Shown here in pieces: positions 49,056 through 56,923 of a DNA stretch of 64,000 nucleotides. A program made the translations under genes and the position numbers. The stretch comes from CAJXMH01 sp040220135 (GTDB lineage Bacteria; Bacteroidota; Bacteroidia; Flavobacteriales_E; Vicingaceae). Below the pieces are notes generated by a model that was given only the letters and a program-made list of their open reading frames with translations, did not search any database and was not told the DNA's origin. Within the stretch, counting starts at the first letter, position 1. Each line of letters begins with the position of its first letter. The DNA lies in contig JAVJTT010000007.1 of assembly GCA_040220135.1 (NCBI GenBank), positions 1 through 64,000 of the forward strand. Reading direction: 5' to 3'.

Positions 49056-49106
49056 AATGCCTGCCAGTCTATATGCTGGTAGGTATACCCATCTGAATAG
49101 GCTTGT
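49056..49106 (+). repeat. Decayed copy of the CCTGCC element
   Basis: AATGCCTGCCAGTCTATATG, then CTGGTAGGTATACCCATCTG and AATAGGC, parallels the element within units A and B (CCTGCCGGCGGCAGGTATGC, then TTGCCCGACTGAATAGGC). No 5S sequence accompanies it. Confidence 0.5.
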
Positions 49107-49194
49107 CAACATCATTTTTATAGGCCTCAAGTAATATTATCGAAAGAGGATCTTTTATGTCTTGTTTTTAGTCGTCTTACTCTATTCCTTCGCT

Positions 49195-49202
49195 TATCTT
49201 TG
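49195..49202 (+). promoter_or_regulatory. -7 box for the porin-like gene
   Basis: TATCTTTG ends four bases before the ATG at 49207, so transcription would start at or very near the start codon. Confidence 0.5.
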
Positions 49203-49206
49203 CCGC

Positions 49207-51021
49207 ATGAATTGGAGAGCCCTGCTGGTATTTATATGTTCCTTCCCCGCAGTAGTTTTTGCACAAACCGAGGAGCAAAAAGAAAGCGATACCTTGATTG
49301 TACAAGCTGCCAAAGATGACTATCAACTCCATTTTCAGGATTATTCTTACACCGAATTAAAGGGCTTTCAGCATTATAGACCAATCGGAAGAAATCGATT
49401 GCCTTGGGCACGTTCCGGTAACATTGGTTTGCCGGTACATTCTTTCGATCAATTGGAGCAGGATTGGACCATCAATTCACACTTAGGTGGCTACCAGCCC
49501 TATTTGCTCACGCAAGACTCCATGCGGTATTACAAAATGTCTCGGCCCTTTACCGAACTTATTTATGCCAATGGAGCGGAAGAAGAGCAATATTTTAAAG
49601 CCTTTCATTCTCAAAATCTCGGCGAAGGGCTGAACATCAGTTTTCGATACGATCGGATTACTTCCCCGGGTTTTTTTCTGCAGCAGTTAACCAACCACAC
49701 GCGCTTTCATACCACCTATAACTTACAGAGTAGAGATGCGCGTTTTCGTTCAAAAGGGTATTTCTTGATCAACAGCTTGGAAGCTCAGGAGAATGGTGGG
49801 GTTATTTCAAGTACCAATGACAATCCAGATGATAATACTGTGCTTTTAGACATAAACCTTAGAGATGCTCAAAACCGTCTTCGATCGCAAGAATTGTTTC
49901 TAGACCAATATTTTGATCTATGGAGGACCCAAGACTCAACTACCTTGCTTAGTCTTAACTATTCCTTCAAATGGTCTAAAGCTTTTCGAAACTTTAGCGA
50001 AAATCTGAGTGCAGAAGAACTCCCATTCTATCAAAACTATTACCTGGATGAAGTACAAAGCGCCGATACGGCTTATGCCGATCAACTTTCACATTATTTG
50101 GGTTTGGCGGCTTGGGACGGTCGCATCAGTTTAGGCTATGAGGAAAGAGGCTATCATTACTTTCAAAATCAGCTAACCGATACTGATTTTAGCAGTCAGT
50201 TTGTGCGAGCTTCTTTTCAAGATACTTTATGGGGATACTCACTTAAGGCGAATTTAGAAAAAGGCTTGGGTGGCTTTGAAAAGGACGAAGTAGATCTACA
50301 AGCATCTGTAGGCTTTCCAAAATTCAAAAGTTTACATTCTCGAGGTTTTGTTAGAGTCTTTGAACATCAGCCTGACTTTTTTATAAATCGACAGCGAGCC
50401 AATCACTTTTTGTATGATGAAAGTTGGACCACTTCCAAGCAGCGCCTCTTGGGAGCTGAACTAGCCGAGGAGAAAAGTGGAGTACAACTAAAGGCAGAAT
50501 TTATTCAATTGCAAGACTTTGTTTACTTCGATAGTTTGGCCTTGCCTCAACAAGAAAGTGAAAGCATACAAACTGTTCGCTTGAGTTTGAGTAAGGAGTT
50601 TCACTTTTTGCGAAATTTTTATCTCTTCAATCGATTGCTTTACCAGCAGATCTCCAATCAAGAGGTTTTACCTATGCCAGAGCTTTACTCTTATCATTCC
50701 TTGTATTACGACAACCAATTCTTTAAAGAGAATTTAGGGCTGCAAGTTGGAGTTGACTTTTACTACATCGGTGAATATCAAGGCTATGCCTATAATCCGG
50801 CTTTGGCACAATTCCATTTACGGAATGAAGGAGAAAGTCTGGGCAATATTCAGCAGTTAGATCTTTTCTTAAAATTGCGAATTTCTACCTCCGCACGCTT
50901 GTTTGTGAAATACGAGAATGTCTTACAAACTGCTTTCAGCGAAGACTCCTACCGCATTCAAGATTACCCCATTCCCGGAAGAGTGCTCAAGTTTGGTTTG
51001 AGTTGGCGGATGATCAACTAA
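49207..51021 (+). CDS. Putative outer-membrane porin of Bacteroidota type
   Basis: 604 residues. A signal peptide (MNWRALLVFICSFPAVVFAQ) is followed by a long region of alternating beta strands (LFVKYENVLQ, GVDFYYIGEYQGYAYNPALA), ending in the barrel-like strand VLKFGLSWRMIN. It fits the Bacteroidota 'putative porin' family; transport is unproven. The ORF reaches a TTG at 49162, but the ATG at 49207 opens directly on the signal peptide. Its last 28 codons (from FSEDSYRIQDYPIPGRVLKF) recur, diverged, at 53411-53497 beyond the VWA gene. Confidence 0.8.
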   Translation: MNWRALLVFICSFPAVVFAQTEEQKESDTLIVQAAKDDYQLHFQDYSYTELKGFQHYRPIGRNRLPWARSGNIGLPVHSFDQLEQDWTINSHLGGYQPYLLTQDSMRYYKMSRPFTELIYANGAEEEQYFKAFHSQNLGEGLNISFRYDRITSPGFFLQQLTNHTRFHTTYNLQSRDARFRSKGYFLINSLEAQENGGVISSTNDNPDDNTVLLDINLRDAQNRLRSQELFLDQYFDLWRTQDSTTLLSLNYSFKWSKAFRNFSENLSAEELPFYQNYYLDEVQSADTAYADQLSHYLGLAAWDGRISLGYEERGYHYFQNQLTDTDFSSQFVRASFQDTLWGYSLKANLEKGLGGFEKDEVDLQASVGFPKFKSLHSRGFVRVFEHQPDFFINRQRANHFLYDESWTTSKQRLLGAELAEEKSGVQLKAEFIQLQDFVYFDSLALPQQESESIQTVRLSLSKEFHFLRNFYLFNRLLYQQISNQEVLPMPELYSYHSLYYDNQFFKENLGLQVGVDFYYIGEYQGYAYNPALAQFHLRNEGESLGNIQQLDLFLKLRISTSARLFVKYENVLQTAFSEDSYRIQDYPIPGRVLKFGLSWRMIN

Positions 51022-51025
51022 AAAA

Positions 51026-51050
51026 GCCCCCTCCCATAAAAGGAGGAGGC
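51026..51050 (-). terminator. Terminator between porin and VWA genes
   Basis: GCCCCCTCC (51026-51034) and GGAGGAGGC (51042-51050) pair with one mismatch. On the minus strand the stem is followed by a T-run, so it mainly ends the VWA transcript; on the plus strand it lacks T. Confidence 0.7.
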
Positions 51051-51070
51051 CTAACTAACCAACACTTTGT

Positions 51071-53218
51071 TTAATTCCGTTGATCCAATAGTTCTGCGGT
51101 TTCAACCATTTTTAAGAATTCTGCTCGATAACCTTCTGGGTCTTTCCCTTTTGCTGTTCTAGCAATGCTATCGATATCTTCATAAGAGAAGTCTTTTACA
51201 CTTTCTGAGCCTCGTAGTTTCATGCCGAAGCTTGCTACAGCTGCAGAAAACCTGAGATTAACAGAAGCATCTTCCAAAGCTTTCCGCTCATCTTTCAACA
51301 CCTTGGTCATTAAGGTAGAAACATCGCCATCGGGCTGCTTGTATCTAAATTTAACCGTCAATATTTCATCATTAAAGGCTGTTTTAGGTGCTTCCACTTT
51401 TTGGTATTTCAAGGAATCAACATCCATAATCTTCTCCATTGAATTAGCGGGAATGATTTCATAGAGCACCGTCACACTGTGCCCTGAGCCTAACTCTCCG
51501 GCATCTTTACGGTCATCGTTAAAATCTTCGTCTGCCAAAGCGCGATTTACATAGCCAATTAAGCGGTAGGCTTTTACTTTAGCCGGATTGAATTCGGCTT
51601 GAACCTTCACATCCTTGGCAATGGCAACCAATGTGCCACCCATCTCCTTCACCAATACTTTTTTGGCTTCAATAATGTTGTCGATGTAATTGTAATTACC
51701 GTTGCCTTTGTTGGCCAATTGCTCCATTTTATAATCTTGCAAATTGCCATTGCCAAAACCTAAAACAGAAAGGAAAATATCACTCTCTCGCTTCTCTTCA
51801 ATCAGTTTTACCAAGGCTTCTTGTGAGCTAGTACCCACATTAAAATCTCCGTCGGTGGCTAAGATGATGCGATTGTTACCTTCTTTAATAAAGTTTTCTT
51901 TGGCAATTTCATATGCCAAATGAATGCCCGCCCCACCGGCTGTGGAACCGCCTGCACTTAAACGGTTTAAGGTAGCTTTGATCTTTTGCTTTTCTTTTCC
52001 TGAAGTGGATTCTAGAACTACCCCGGCTGCCCCTGCATACACCACAATGGCCACCTGATCTTCAGGGCGCATTTTATCCACCAATAAATTCAGTCCTTTT
52101 TTCAGTAATTCTAATTTATTGTATGAGCTCATAGAACCGGACACATCAATTAAAAAGACAAGATTGCTTTTTGGCGCCTCATCCATTTCGATGGTTTTTC
52201 CTTGCAAACCGATCATGGCAATTTGCCTTTCAGCATTCCAAGGATTACTAGCTAACTCTGTGGTAATGGAGAATGGATGTTCATCGGTTGGTTCTGGATA
52301 ATCGTAATCGAAGTAATTGATAAGCTCCTCAATGCGCACAGCATTGGTAGGAGGAAGCATGCCTTGGTTTAAAAAGCGCCTTACGTTTGCGTAAGCGGCT
52401 TTGTCCACATCAATGCTAAAGGTAGACAAAGGCGTTTTACGAGGTGACTCAAAAGGGTTGTCTGCAATTTCTTGGTAAAGCTCATTTTCATAGAGTCGAA
52501 CCACCGGAGGCTCCTCGTAATTCAAAAATTTTTCTTTTTTACGCTTGCGACGAGAAGATGTATAGGAGCCTTGAGGCGGTGAATGAATTACGTATTCTGA
52601 TTGCTCAAAAGCTACGTCACTTTCATACATGGCAGGCACCCCGGGTGGGTGGACCTTTACTTCTTGAATGGCCGATTTGGGGAGGCTAGTAGAGCCAATT
52701 ACTTTAATGCCATCCACATAAGTGACATTTCCTTGGGCTCTACCACCCCTCGTTACCACCCCATTGCCGGCAGTTTTGGCAATGTCTGGGGCAGAGCGTA
52801 CGGCCATGCGTTCAATGTCTTGCCTACTTGTAGAGCGACTTTGGTCTAAGGCGACCAATGGTTTTTTATAGCCAATCACTTCTACCGTTCTCAATTGAGT
52901 GCCGGTATTAAGGGCTAGGTTAAGCACCATGGTTTTAGCTGGCGCGATTTTAAAGCCTTTGAGTTCTTTGGTTTGATAACCCACTAAACTTGCTTTTAAA
53001 TTCCAGATTCCAGAATCTAAATGATGAAAGATGTAAAAACCACTAAAATCAGAAGTAGTCTGCAGACTTTCCCCTTGGGCATTACTAAGGGTAAGGTTTA
53101 CAAAAGGTAAATCAAGGCCGTTGATATCAGTGACCTTTCCTTTGAGTTTGCTCTTTACTTGAGCAGAAAGGATGAGTTGTGCTGCTAAAAGCAGGAGGAA
53201 GATGGGTAGCTTTTTCAT
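51071..53218 (-). CDS. Secreted VWA protein with carboxypeptidase-like and plug-like segments
   Basis: 715 residues. A signal peptide (FLLLLAAQLILSAQ) is followed by a carboxypeptidase-regulatory-like domain (KLKGKVTDINGLDLPFVNLT), a TonB-plug-like stretch (GNGVVTRGGRAQGNVTYVDG, without a barrel), an YfbK-type N-region (TFSIDVDKAAYANVRRFLNQ) and a von Willebrand A domain with MIDAS DVSGS (358-362). A YfbK/DUF3520-like end follows. Such proteins occur in many Bacteroidota and probably bind ligand or protein at the envelope. It is the only gene of the cassette. Confidence 0.85.
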   Translation of the reverse strand: MKKLPIFLLLLAAQLILSAQVKSKLKGKVTDINGLDLPFVNLTLSNAQGESLQTTSDFSGFYIFHHLDSGIWNLKASLVGYQTKELKGFKIAPAKTMVLNLALNTGTQLRTVEVIGYKKPLVALDQSRSTSRQDIERMAVRSAPDIAKTAGNGVVTRGGRAQGNVTYVDGIKVIGSTSLPKSAIQEVKVHPPGVPAMYESDVAFEQSEYVIHSPPQGSYTSSRRKRKKEKFLNYEEPPVVRLYENELYQEIADNPFESPRKTPLSTFSIDVDKAAYANVRRFLNQGMLPPTNAVRIEELINYFDYDYPEPTDEHPFSITTELASNPWNAERQIAMIGLQGKTIEMDEAPKSNLVFLIDVSGSMSSYNKLELLKKGLNLLVDKMRPEDQVAIVVYAGAAGVVLESTSGKEKQKIKATLNRLSAGGSTAGGAGIHLAYEIAKENFIKEGNNRIILATDGDFNVGTSSQEALVKLIEEKRESDIFLSVLGFGNGNLQDYKMEQLANKGNGNYNYIDNIIEAKKVLVKEMGGTLVAIAKDVKVQAEFNPAKVKAYRLIGYVNRALADEDFNDDRKDAGELGSGHSVTVLYEIIPANSMEKIMDVDSLKYQKVEAPKTAFNDEILTVKFRYKQPDGDVSTLMTKVLKDERKALEDASVNLRFSAAVASFGMKLRGSESVKDFSYEDIDSIARTAKGKDPEGYRAEFLKMVETAELLDQRN

Positions 53219-53410
53219 GGCGAAGAAGTTTAAGCGTGCTGCGACAAGATTGCCTGTACTTTAATTTAGACACGTAGTTTCGCCTGAAATGTTGCCTGTT
53301 ACGAAAAAGTTAAGCTTGGGGTAAGGATTTGATAATATTGGAATAGTGCGCTTTTGAGCGGGCATTTGTGCATAAAAATGGTTTAAATTTTAGAGCAATC
53401 AGTGCTAAGC

Positions 53411-53497
53411 TTCAGAGAAGGAAACTACCGCACCCAAGATTACCCTATTCCCGGAAGAGTGCTCAAGTTTGGTTTGAGTTGGCGGATGATTAATTAA
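53411..53497 (+). pseudogene. Displaced 3' end of the porin-like gene
   Basis: Encodes FREGNYRTQDYPIPGRVLKF then GLSWRMIN and TAA, against FSEDSYRIQDYPIPGRVLKF and GLSWRMIN at the end of 49207-51021. Differences include silent changes (CCT/CCC, AAT/AAC, ATT/ATC), so the two copies are diverged rather than a recent identical duplication. Nothing upstream resembles the porin body. Its stop overlaps that of the convergent gene at 53494. Confidence 0.9.
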
Positions 53498-54369
53498 GGT
53501 TTAGGTTCTTTGCAGCCTTCTGGTAACTCAGTTCTGGAGTAACAAACCAAAGGAATGACACCTTTTTTATCGCTTTCGGTATAAAATTCTGTCAGGTTTA
53601 AGCTCTTGCTTTCAGTACCATCGGAGTGCTTGATAAATACTTCGTGGTTCAGCAAGATATCGTCGAGAATGGTGATACTACAATTTAAAAAGTCTTTGTC
53701 TTTTGCCTTGCTTAGTAAGAATACCTTTTGACTGCTGTCAATTCTCAGACGACCAATGCCCGAAGCTCCTTTGCCTCCAAAAATGGAATGGACAGTATCC
53801 CAAGGAAAATCCATACACTGAATGTTGAGTGGAATCAAGTCTACACCTAAGGAGCGACAAGTTTTTCCGGAGTCATTTGGGATGTCATAGCTAAGGTCGA
53901 TGAAATTCAAATATACCTTGTTTAAGATCTCATAATCTAAGTAAACTTTTTGCACCGGAACTTCTCCAAAAAAGGTAAAGCGGTCGGGAATTACTAAGCC
54001 AATGTTAGCTATAGTATCAGTGGGGTTTTTTAATATTTCCATAACTGGAGGAGAGGCCATGTAATACTTGGAAACAAAATACGGCTTGCTATTTTGACTC
54101 GCTTTACCGTAAGGGATTTTCATTACTTGGTGATCTTTATTCCATGTCAGCATGGGACTGCCATCAGAGTTTTGAAGGCCGCGCGTGCTGATTTGGGTAT
54201 TGCAACCAAACAAGGAGAGTTCTTGGGTTTGTGCCGGCTGTACAGGAGATGTTCCCAAATTAAAGCTCACAAATCCGGAAGTAGCGGTTTGAAACTCTTG
54301 GGCAGTAAGGGAATTGCAAAATACAGAGACTAACAGCCCAAGCAAAAGGCATTGAATTAATTTTTTCAT
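53494..54369 (-). CDS. Secreted protein of unknown function
   Basis: 291 residues from the ATG at 54369, which opens on a signal peptide (MKKLIQCLLLGLLVSVFCNS). The ORF extends to 54396. Mature protein beta-rich, five or so cysteines (NTQIST-preceding Cys, TCRSLG, IQCMDF, NCSITI, LVCYS, GCKEP); no family recognised. Probably periplasmic or exported. Confidence 0.65.
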   Translation of the reverse strand: MKKLIQCLLLGLLVSVFCNSLTAQEFQTATSGFVSFNLGTSPVQPAQTQELSLFGCNTQISTRGLQNSDGSPMLTWNKDHQVMKIPYGKASQNSKPYFVSKYYMASPPVMEILKNPTDTIANIGLVIPDRFTFFGEVPVQKVYLDYEILNKVYLNFIDLSYDIPNDSGKTCRSLGVDLIPLNIQCMDFPWDTVHSIFGGKGASGIGRLRIDSSQKVFLLSKAKDKDFLNCSITILDDILLNHEVFIKHSDGTESKSLNLTEFYTESDKKGVIPLVCYSRTELPEGCKEPKP

Positions 54370-54526
54370 GGTTTTTGTTTTAGCCATCACCAACAATGGG
54401 GATGTTTCAAGCGCAAAAGATAGGGTGTTTTGTGGAGATGAGGGAGGTGGACACTTTAAGAGATTATTAATAGTTTAGCAAAAGCTATTAATTATCTGAG
54501 ATTCGAAATGCTTTATAAAGTACTTA

Positions 54527-55492
54527 ATGAATAAGCTAGCATTTTATATTCATTGTTTTACAAACTTAAATGTTAGTAAGAGTAAAGGGGTTGCCCCAAA
54601 CAAGCCAATCCTAATTCTATCAATTATTGACTTAATAGATAAAGGCTACATTGATAATTGTTGGATTAATATATCTCCTGAATTAGTTGAAACGTTCAGG
54701 AAAATTTGGATGAAGCTTGTATTCGAGGACAGAGACATGATTTTTGCTCTTCCTTTTTTTCATATGAAATCTGAAAAGTTTTGGCAACTGCGGCCTAAGC
54801 AGGGATATGAAAAAGCAGTCTCGTCAGTAAAATCAATTAGATCGTTAGGTAGTTTAAGAGAAATGATTGATTGTGCTAAATTAGATGATGATCTTTTTAT
54901 AATCTTAGCTTATAAAGTAAAGAGAGAAATAATAATACAGGAAATACTCAATAAGTATTTTCCTAACTCAAAACAAGAGTATAGCTCTCTTGAAAGAAAC
55001 CTTTTTTCCTTTATTTCTTTAGAAGAAGAGCCAGAGTCATACAAACAAGAAATTTTAAGTCTTAAAGCTTCGTTGAATAAAAATAGATACCAAGAAGAAG
55101 TTTTTGTGAGAAGTGGCGCATTTAAGAGAATGATTACGCAGAACTATAATGATAGATGTGCCATTTCAGGAATGAAATTAACTGCAACTACTAACATATC
55201 TATGCTAGATGCCTGCCATATTGTACCGTTCGCAGAGTCGTACGATGATACGCCATCTAACGGGATAGCACTTACTCCAACCTTACATAGGGCATTTGAT
55301 AGAGGCCTAATATCTATATCGGAGGACTATAAGGTTCTTTTAAATGATAATTTTAAAGAAGATACTAGCTCACCTTATAATCTAACTCAATTTGGTGGTT
55401 TGAGCATTTCATTACCATATTCCAAAAAATATTACCCATCGCAGGAAAACTTAAGGTTCCATAGAGAGCACTTTGGCTTTAAATTTCACTAA
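54527..55492 (+). CDS. HNH endonuclease with SBD-like N-terminus
   Basis: 321 residues. The C-terminal HNH site is clear: DACHIVPFAESYDDTPSNGI, then ALTPTLHRAFDRGL, with H231, N245 and H254, and an upstream CAISG. The N-terminal half (APNKPILILSIIDLIDKG, then ISPELVETFRKIWM, LPFFHMKSEKFWQL) resembles the sulfur-binding domain of ScoMcrA-type enzymes, which cut phosphorothioated or methylated DNA. It is thus a candidate modification-dependent (type IV) restriction enzyme. The AT-rich sequence and absence of any methyltransferase nearby agree with that. Binding of phosphorothioate is an inference. Confidence 0.8.
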   Translation: MNKLAFYIHCFTNLNVSKSKGVAPNKPILILSIIDLIDKGYIDNCWINISPELVETFRKIWMKLVFEDRDMIFALPFFHMKSEKFWQLRPKQGYEKAVSSVKSIRSLGSLREMIDCAKLDDDLFIILAYKVKREIIIQEILNKYFPNSKQEYSSLERNLFSFISLEEEPESYKQEILSLKASLNKNRYQEEVFVRSGAFKRMITQNYNDRCAISGMKLTATTNISMLDACHIVPFAESYDDTPSNGIALTPTLHRAFDRGLISISEDYKVLLNDNFKEDTSSPYNLTQFGGLSISLPYSKKYYPSQENLRFHREHFGFKFH

Positions 55493-55510
55493 TGAAAACA
55501 TAGTTTACAC

Positions 55511-55981
55511 TTAGAGATTAATTTGATACTGAATTCTTCTATTTCTTATTCTATCCTCTAATTCTTCAATGGTCAGCAATACATATGAAGGAGACTTTTC
55601 GTTTAAACAAACAAAGCAAAATCTAAATCTCTTGCCAAGGAGTTTTCCAAAATTGAATTCATTTTCAGTAGCACCAAAAAAGAATCCTTTTGGATTTTCC
55701 GGTAAATACTTCTTTGTTGTTTTTAGTTCTACAAACAGTATTTCATCAAGGTGGGTTTCAATGTAGTTTCTTTCAAATTTGATTCCTTTTAATTTAGGAA
55801 TGTATATCAGATCAAATGATTGAAGATAATTGTATGGAGCATCAACCTTATCTAAAAGTTCTTTCTTCATTTCTTTATCTACTTTAAAGAACCCAGTCTG
55901 TTCTTCAATAAGATAGTTTACTCCTTGCTTTTCAGTAGCATTATTGGAAATTGTCAATTTAAAGGAATGCTTTCTTGACAT
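55511..55981 (-). CDS. Possible PD-(D/E)xK nuclease paired with an XRE regulator
   Basis: 156 residues, family not recognised. The string FDLIYIPKL followed after about 30 residues by ILFVELKTTKKYLPENPKGF suggests the D...ExK core of a small nuclease. The end (EELEDRIRNRR) is basic. Its start overlaps the XRE stop by one base (TAATG), so the two genes form an operon. The arrangement recalls type II R-M systems with a controller (C) protein, but no methylase is visible. Confidence 0.6.
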   Translation of the reverse strand: MSRKHSFKLTISNNATEKQGVNYLIEEQTGFFKVDKEMKKELLDKVDAPYNYLQSFDLIYIPKLKGIKFERNYIETHLDEILFVELKTTKKYLPENPKGFFFGATENEFNFGKLLGKRFRFCFVCLNEKSPSYVLLTIEELEDRIRNRRIQYQINL

Positions 55982-56244
55982 TAATTTTCAGACTTTAATT
56001 GATATTTACCAATATGCTCTGTTGAGTTTTCAAACTTTAAAAGTTCATCAAGACTTAATTCGAACGCTTTAGCAAAGACCGCCATATTAGTGAGCGAAAT
56101 ATTTCTTTCGCCCCTTTCAATCATTCCAATATAGGTTCTGTGAAATCCAGTTTTATGAGCAAGCTCTTCTTGACTCCATCCATTTTTGGTTCGCAGATGT
56201 CGAATTCGAAACCCAAATTCGTTTAAGAGAAACTCATTTACCAT
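55981..56244 (-). CDS. XRE-family HTH regulator (C-protein-like)
   Basis: 87 residues, mostly one HTH: GFRIRHLRTKNGWSQEELAH, then KTGFHRTYIGMIERGERNIS and LTNMAVFAKAFELSLDELLK. Size and form match controller proteins of restriction systems. An inverted repeat (56263-56286) in the upstream region is a likely operator. Translationally coupled to the nuclease-like gene. Confidence 0.88.
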   Translation of the reverse strand: MVNEFLLNEFGFRIRHLRTKNGWSQEELAHKTGFHRTYIGMIERGERNISLTNMAVFAKAFELSLDELLKFENSTEHIGKYQLKSEN

Positions 56245-56262
56245 GAGTCTAAACTATACTCA

Positions 56263-56286
56263 TTGTATGTATCGATCAACATACAA
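56263..56286 (-). promoter_or_regulatory. Operator-like inverted repeat upstream of XRE gene
   Basis: TTGTATGT (56263-56270) and ACATACAA (56279-56286) are perfect arms around an 8-base centre, 19 bases before the XRE ATG; a further CATACAATATGTATC overlaps on the outer side. Fits autoregulation by the C-like protein. Confidence 0.6.
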
Positions 56287-56364
56287 TATGTATCAAGTTG
56301 AAGTTCGTTGCTTAACCAAATAAAAGCCAACGATTGCGATAAGTATTTTCTAAATAAAAAAATC

Positions 56365-56442
56365 CTACATCTTCTGCTTCTTCTTCTTCTTCTTCGCCGG
56401 AAGAAGCACATTGTTTAAGATTAGGCGGTAGCCAGGGCTGTA
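56365..56442 (-). pseudogene. Displaced 3' end of the secreted-protein gene at 56924-58183
   Basis: Minus strand encodes SPGYRLILNNVLLPA, then KKKKKKQKM and TAG, against SPGYRLILNNVLFPA, AKKKKQKT and TAA at the end of the intact gene. Homology covers about 24 codons, with substitutions and two extra Lys codons. Same orientation as the intact copy, 480 bases away. Confidence 0.9.
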
Positions 56443-56480
56443 AGGCTGTACGTTTATTTCTATTTTATAATGTAAAATAG

Positions 56481-56510
56481 TATTTACAAAAATAGCTTTA
56501 TTTGTAAATA
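56481..56510 (+). promoter_or_regulatory. Operator-like palindrome before the HipB-like gene
   Basis: TATTTACAAA (56481-56490) and TTTGTAAATA (56501-56510) are perfect 10-base arms around 10 bases, ending 12 bases before the gene. Typical of antitoxin autoregulation; an outer TTTTATAATGTAAAA lies just upstream. Confidence 0.65.
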
Positions 56511-56522
56511 AATAAATTACTT

Positions 56523-56858
56523 ATGGGCCGAGAAAAACCACTGTTATTACCAAAGTTGAAAAAAATATTGAAACAAGTGGGTGAAAATATTAAGCTCGCT
56601 CGATTGCGCCGAAAACTAAGTTTGGAGCAACTTTCAGAAAGGGCAAATATGAGTCGACCAACCCTTACTGAAATTGAAAAAGGCTCAGCAAGTGTGAGCA
56701 TGGGATTCTATTTGCAAGTGCTACTGGTCTTAGGCCTAGAAGAAGATTTGCTCGGAATAGCGAAAGACGATGAATTGGGGAGAAAAATTCAAGATGCAAA
56801 GCTGATGACCAAGAAAAGGGCTCCGAAACAGAAAAAAGACTCTTTTATTGACAAATGA
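56523..56858 (+). CDS. Orphan HipB-like XRE regulator
   Basis: 111 residues. The HTH is GENIKLARLRRKLSLEQLSE, then RANMSRPTLTEIEKGSASVS, followed by LGLEEDLLGIAKDDELGRKI and a basic tail. This extended layout is that of HipB-like antitoxins encoded before a HipA kinase. Here no HipA follows: the next gene is the convergent secreted-protein gene. It could be an antitoxin left behind, an anti-toxin decoy, or a regulator of a hipA elsewhere. Confidence 0.8.
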   Translation: MGREKPLLLPKLKKILKQVGENIKLARLRRKLSLEQLSERANMSRPTLTEIEKGSASVSMGFYLQVLLVLGLEEDLLGIAKDDELGRKIQDAKLMTKKRAPKQKKDSFIDK

Positions 56859-56923
56859 ACGCTAGCCAATCAATATCGTATTTCAAAATCTGAACAAGAG
56901 TTAAAGGCAAGTGCTTTTATCAC

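Larger units (their letters stand above)
51022..53410. mobile_element. VWA cassette inserted at the 3' end of the porin-like gene
   Basis: The stretch lies between the porin stop and a second, diverged copy of the porin 3' end in the same orientation. It holds a terminator, the VWA gene on the minus strand and its upstream region (53219-53410). No recombinase is present. The displaced porin stop overlaps the stop of the next convergent gene on TTAA, as if that had been the original neighbour. Confidence 0.65.
56443..56923. mobile_element. HipB-like cassette inserted at a gene 3' end
   Basis: A 0.48-kb stretch between the displaced 3' end (56365-56442) and the intact 3' end of the gene at 56924-58183. 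It holds an operator and one XRE gene. No recombinase. Third case of the same architecture in the window. Confidence 0.6.
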
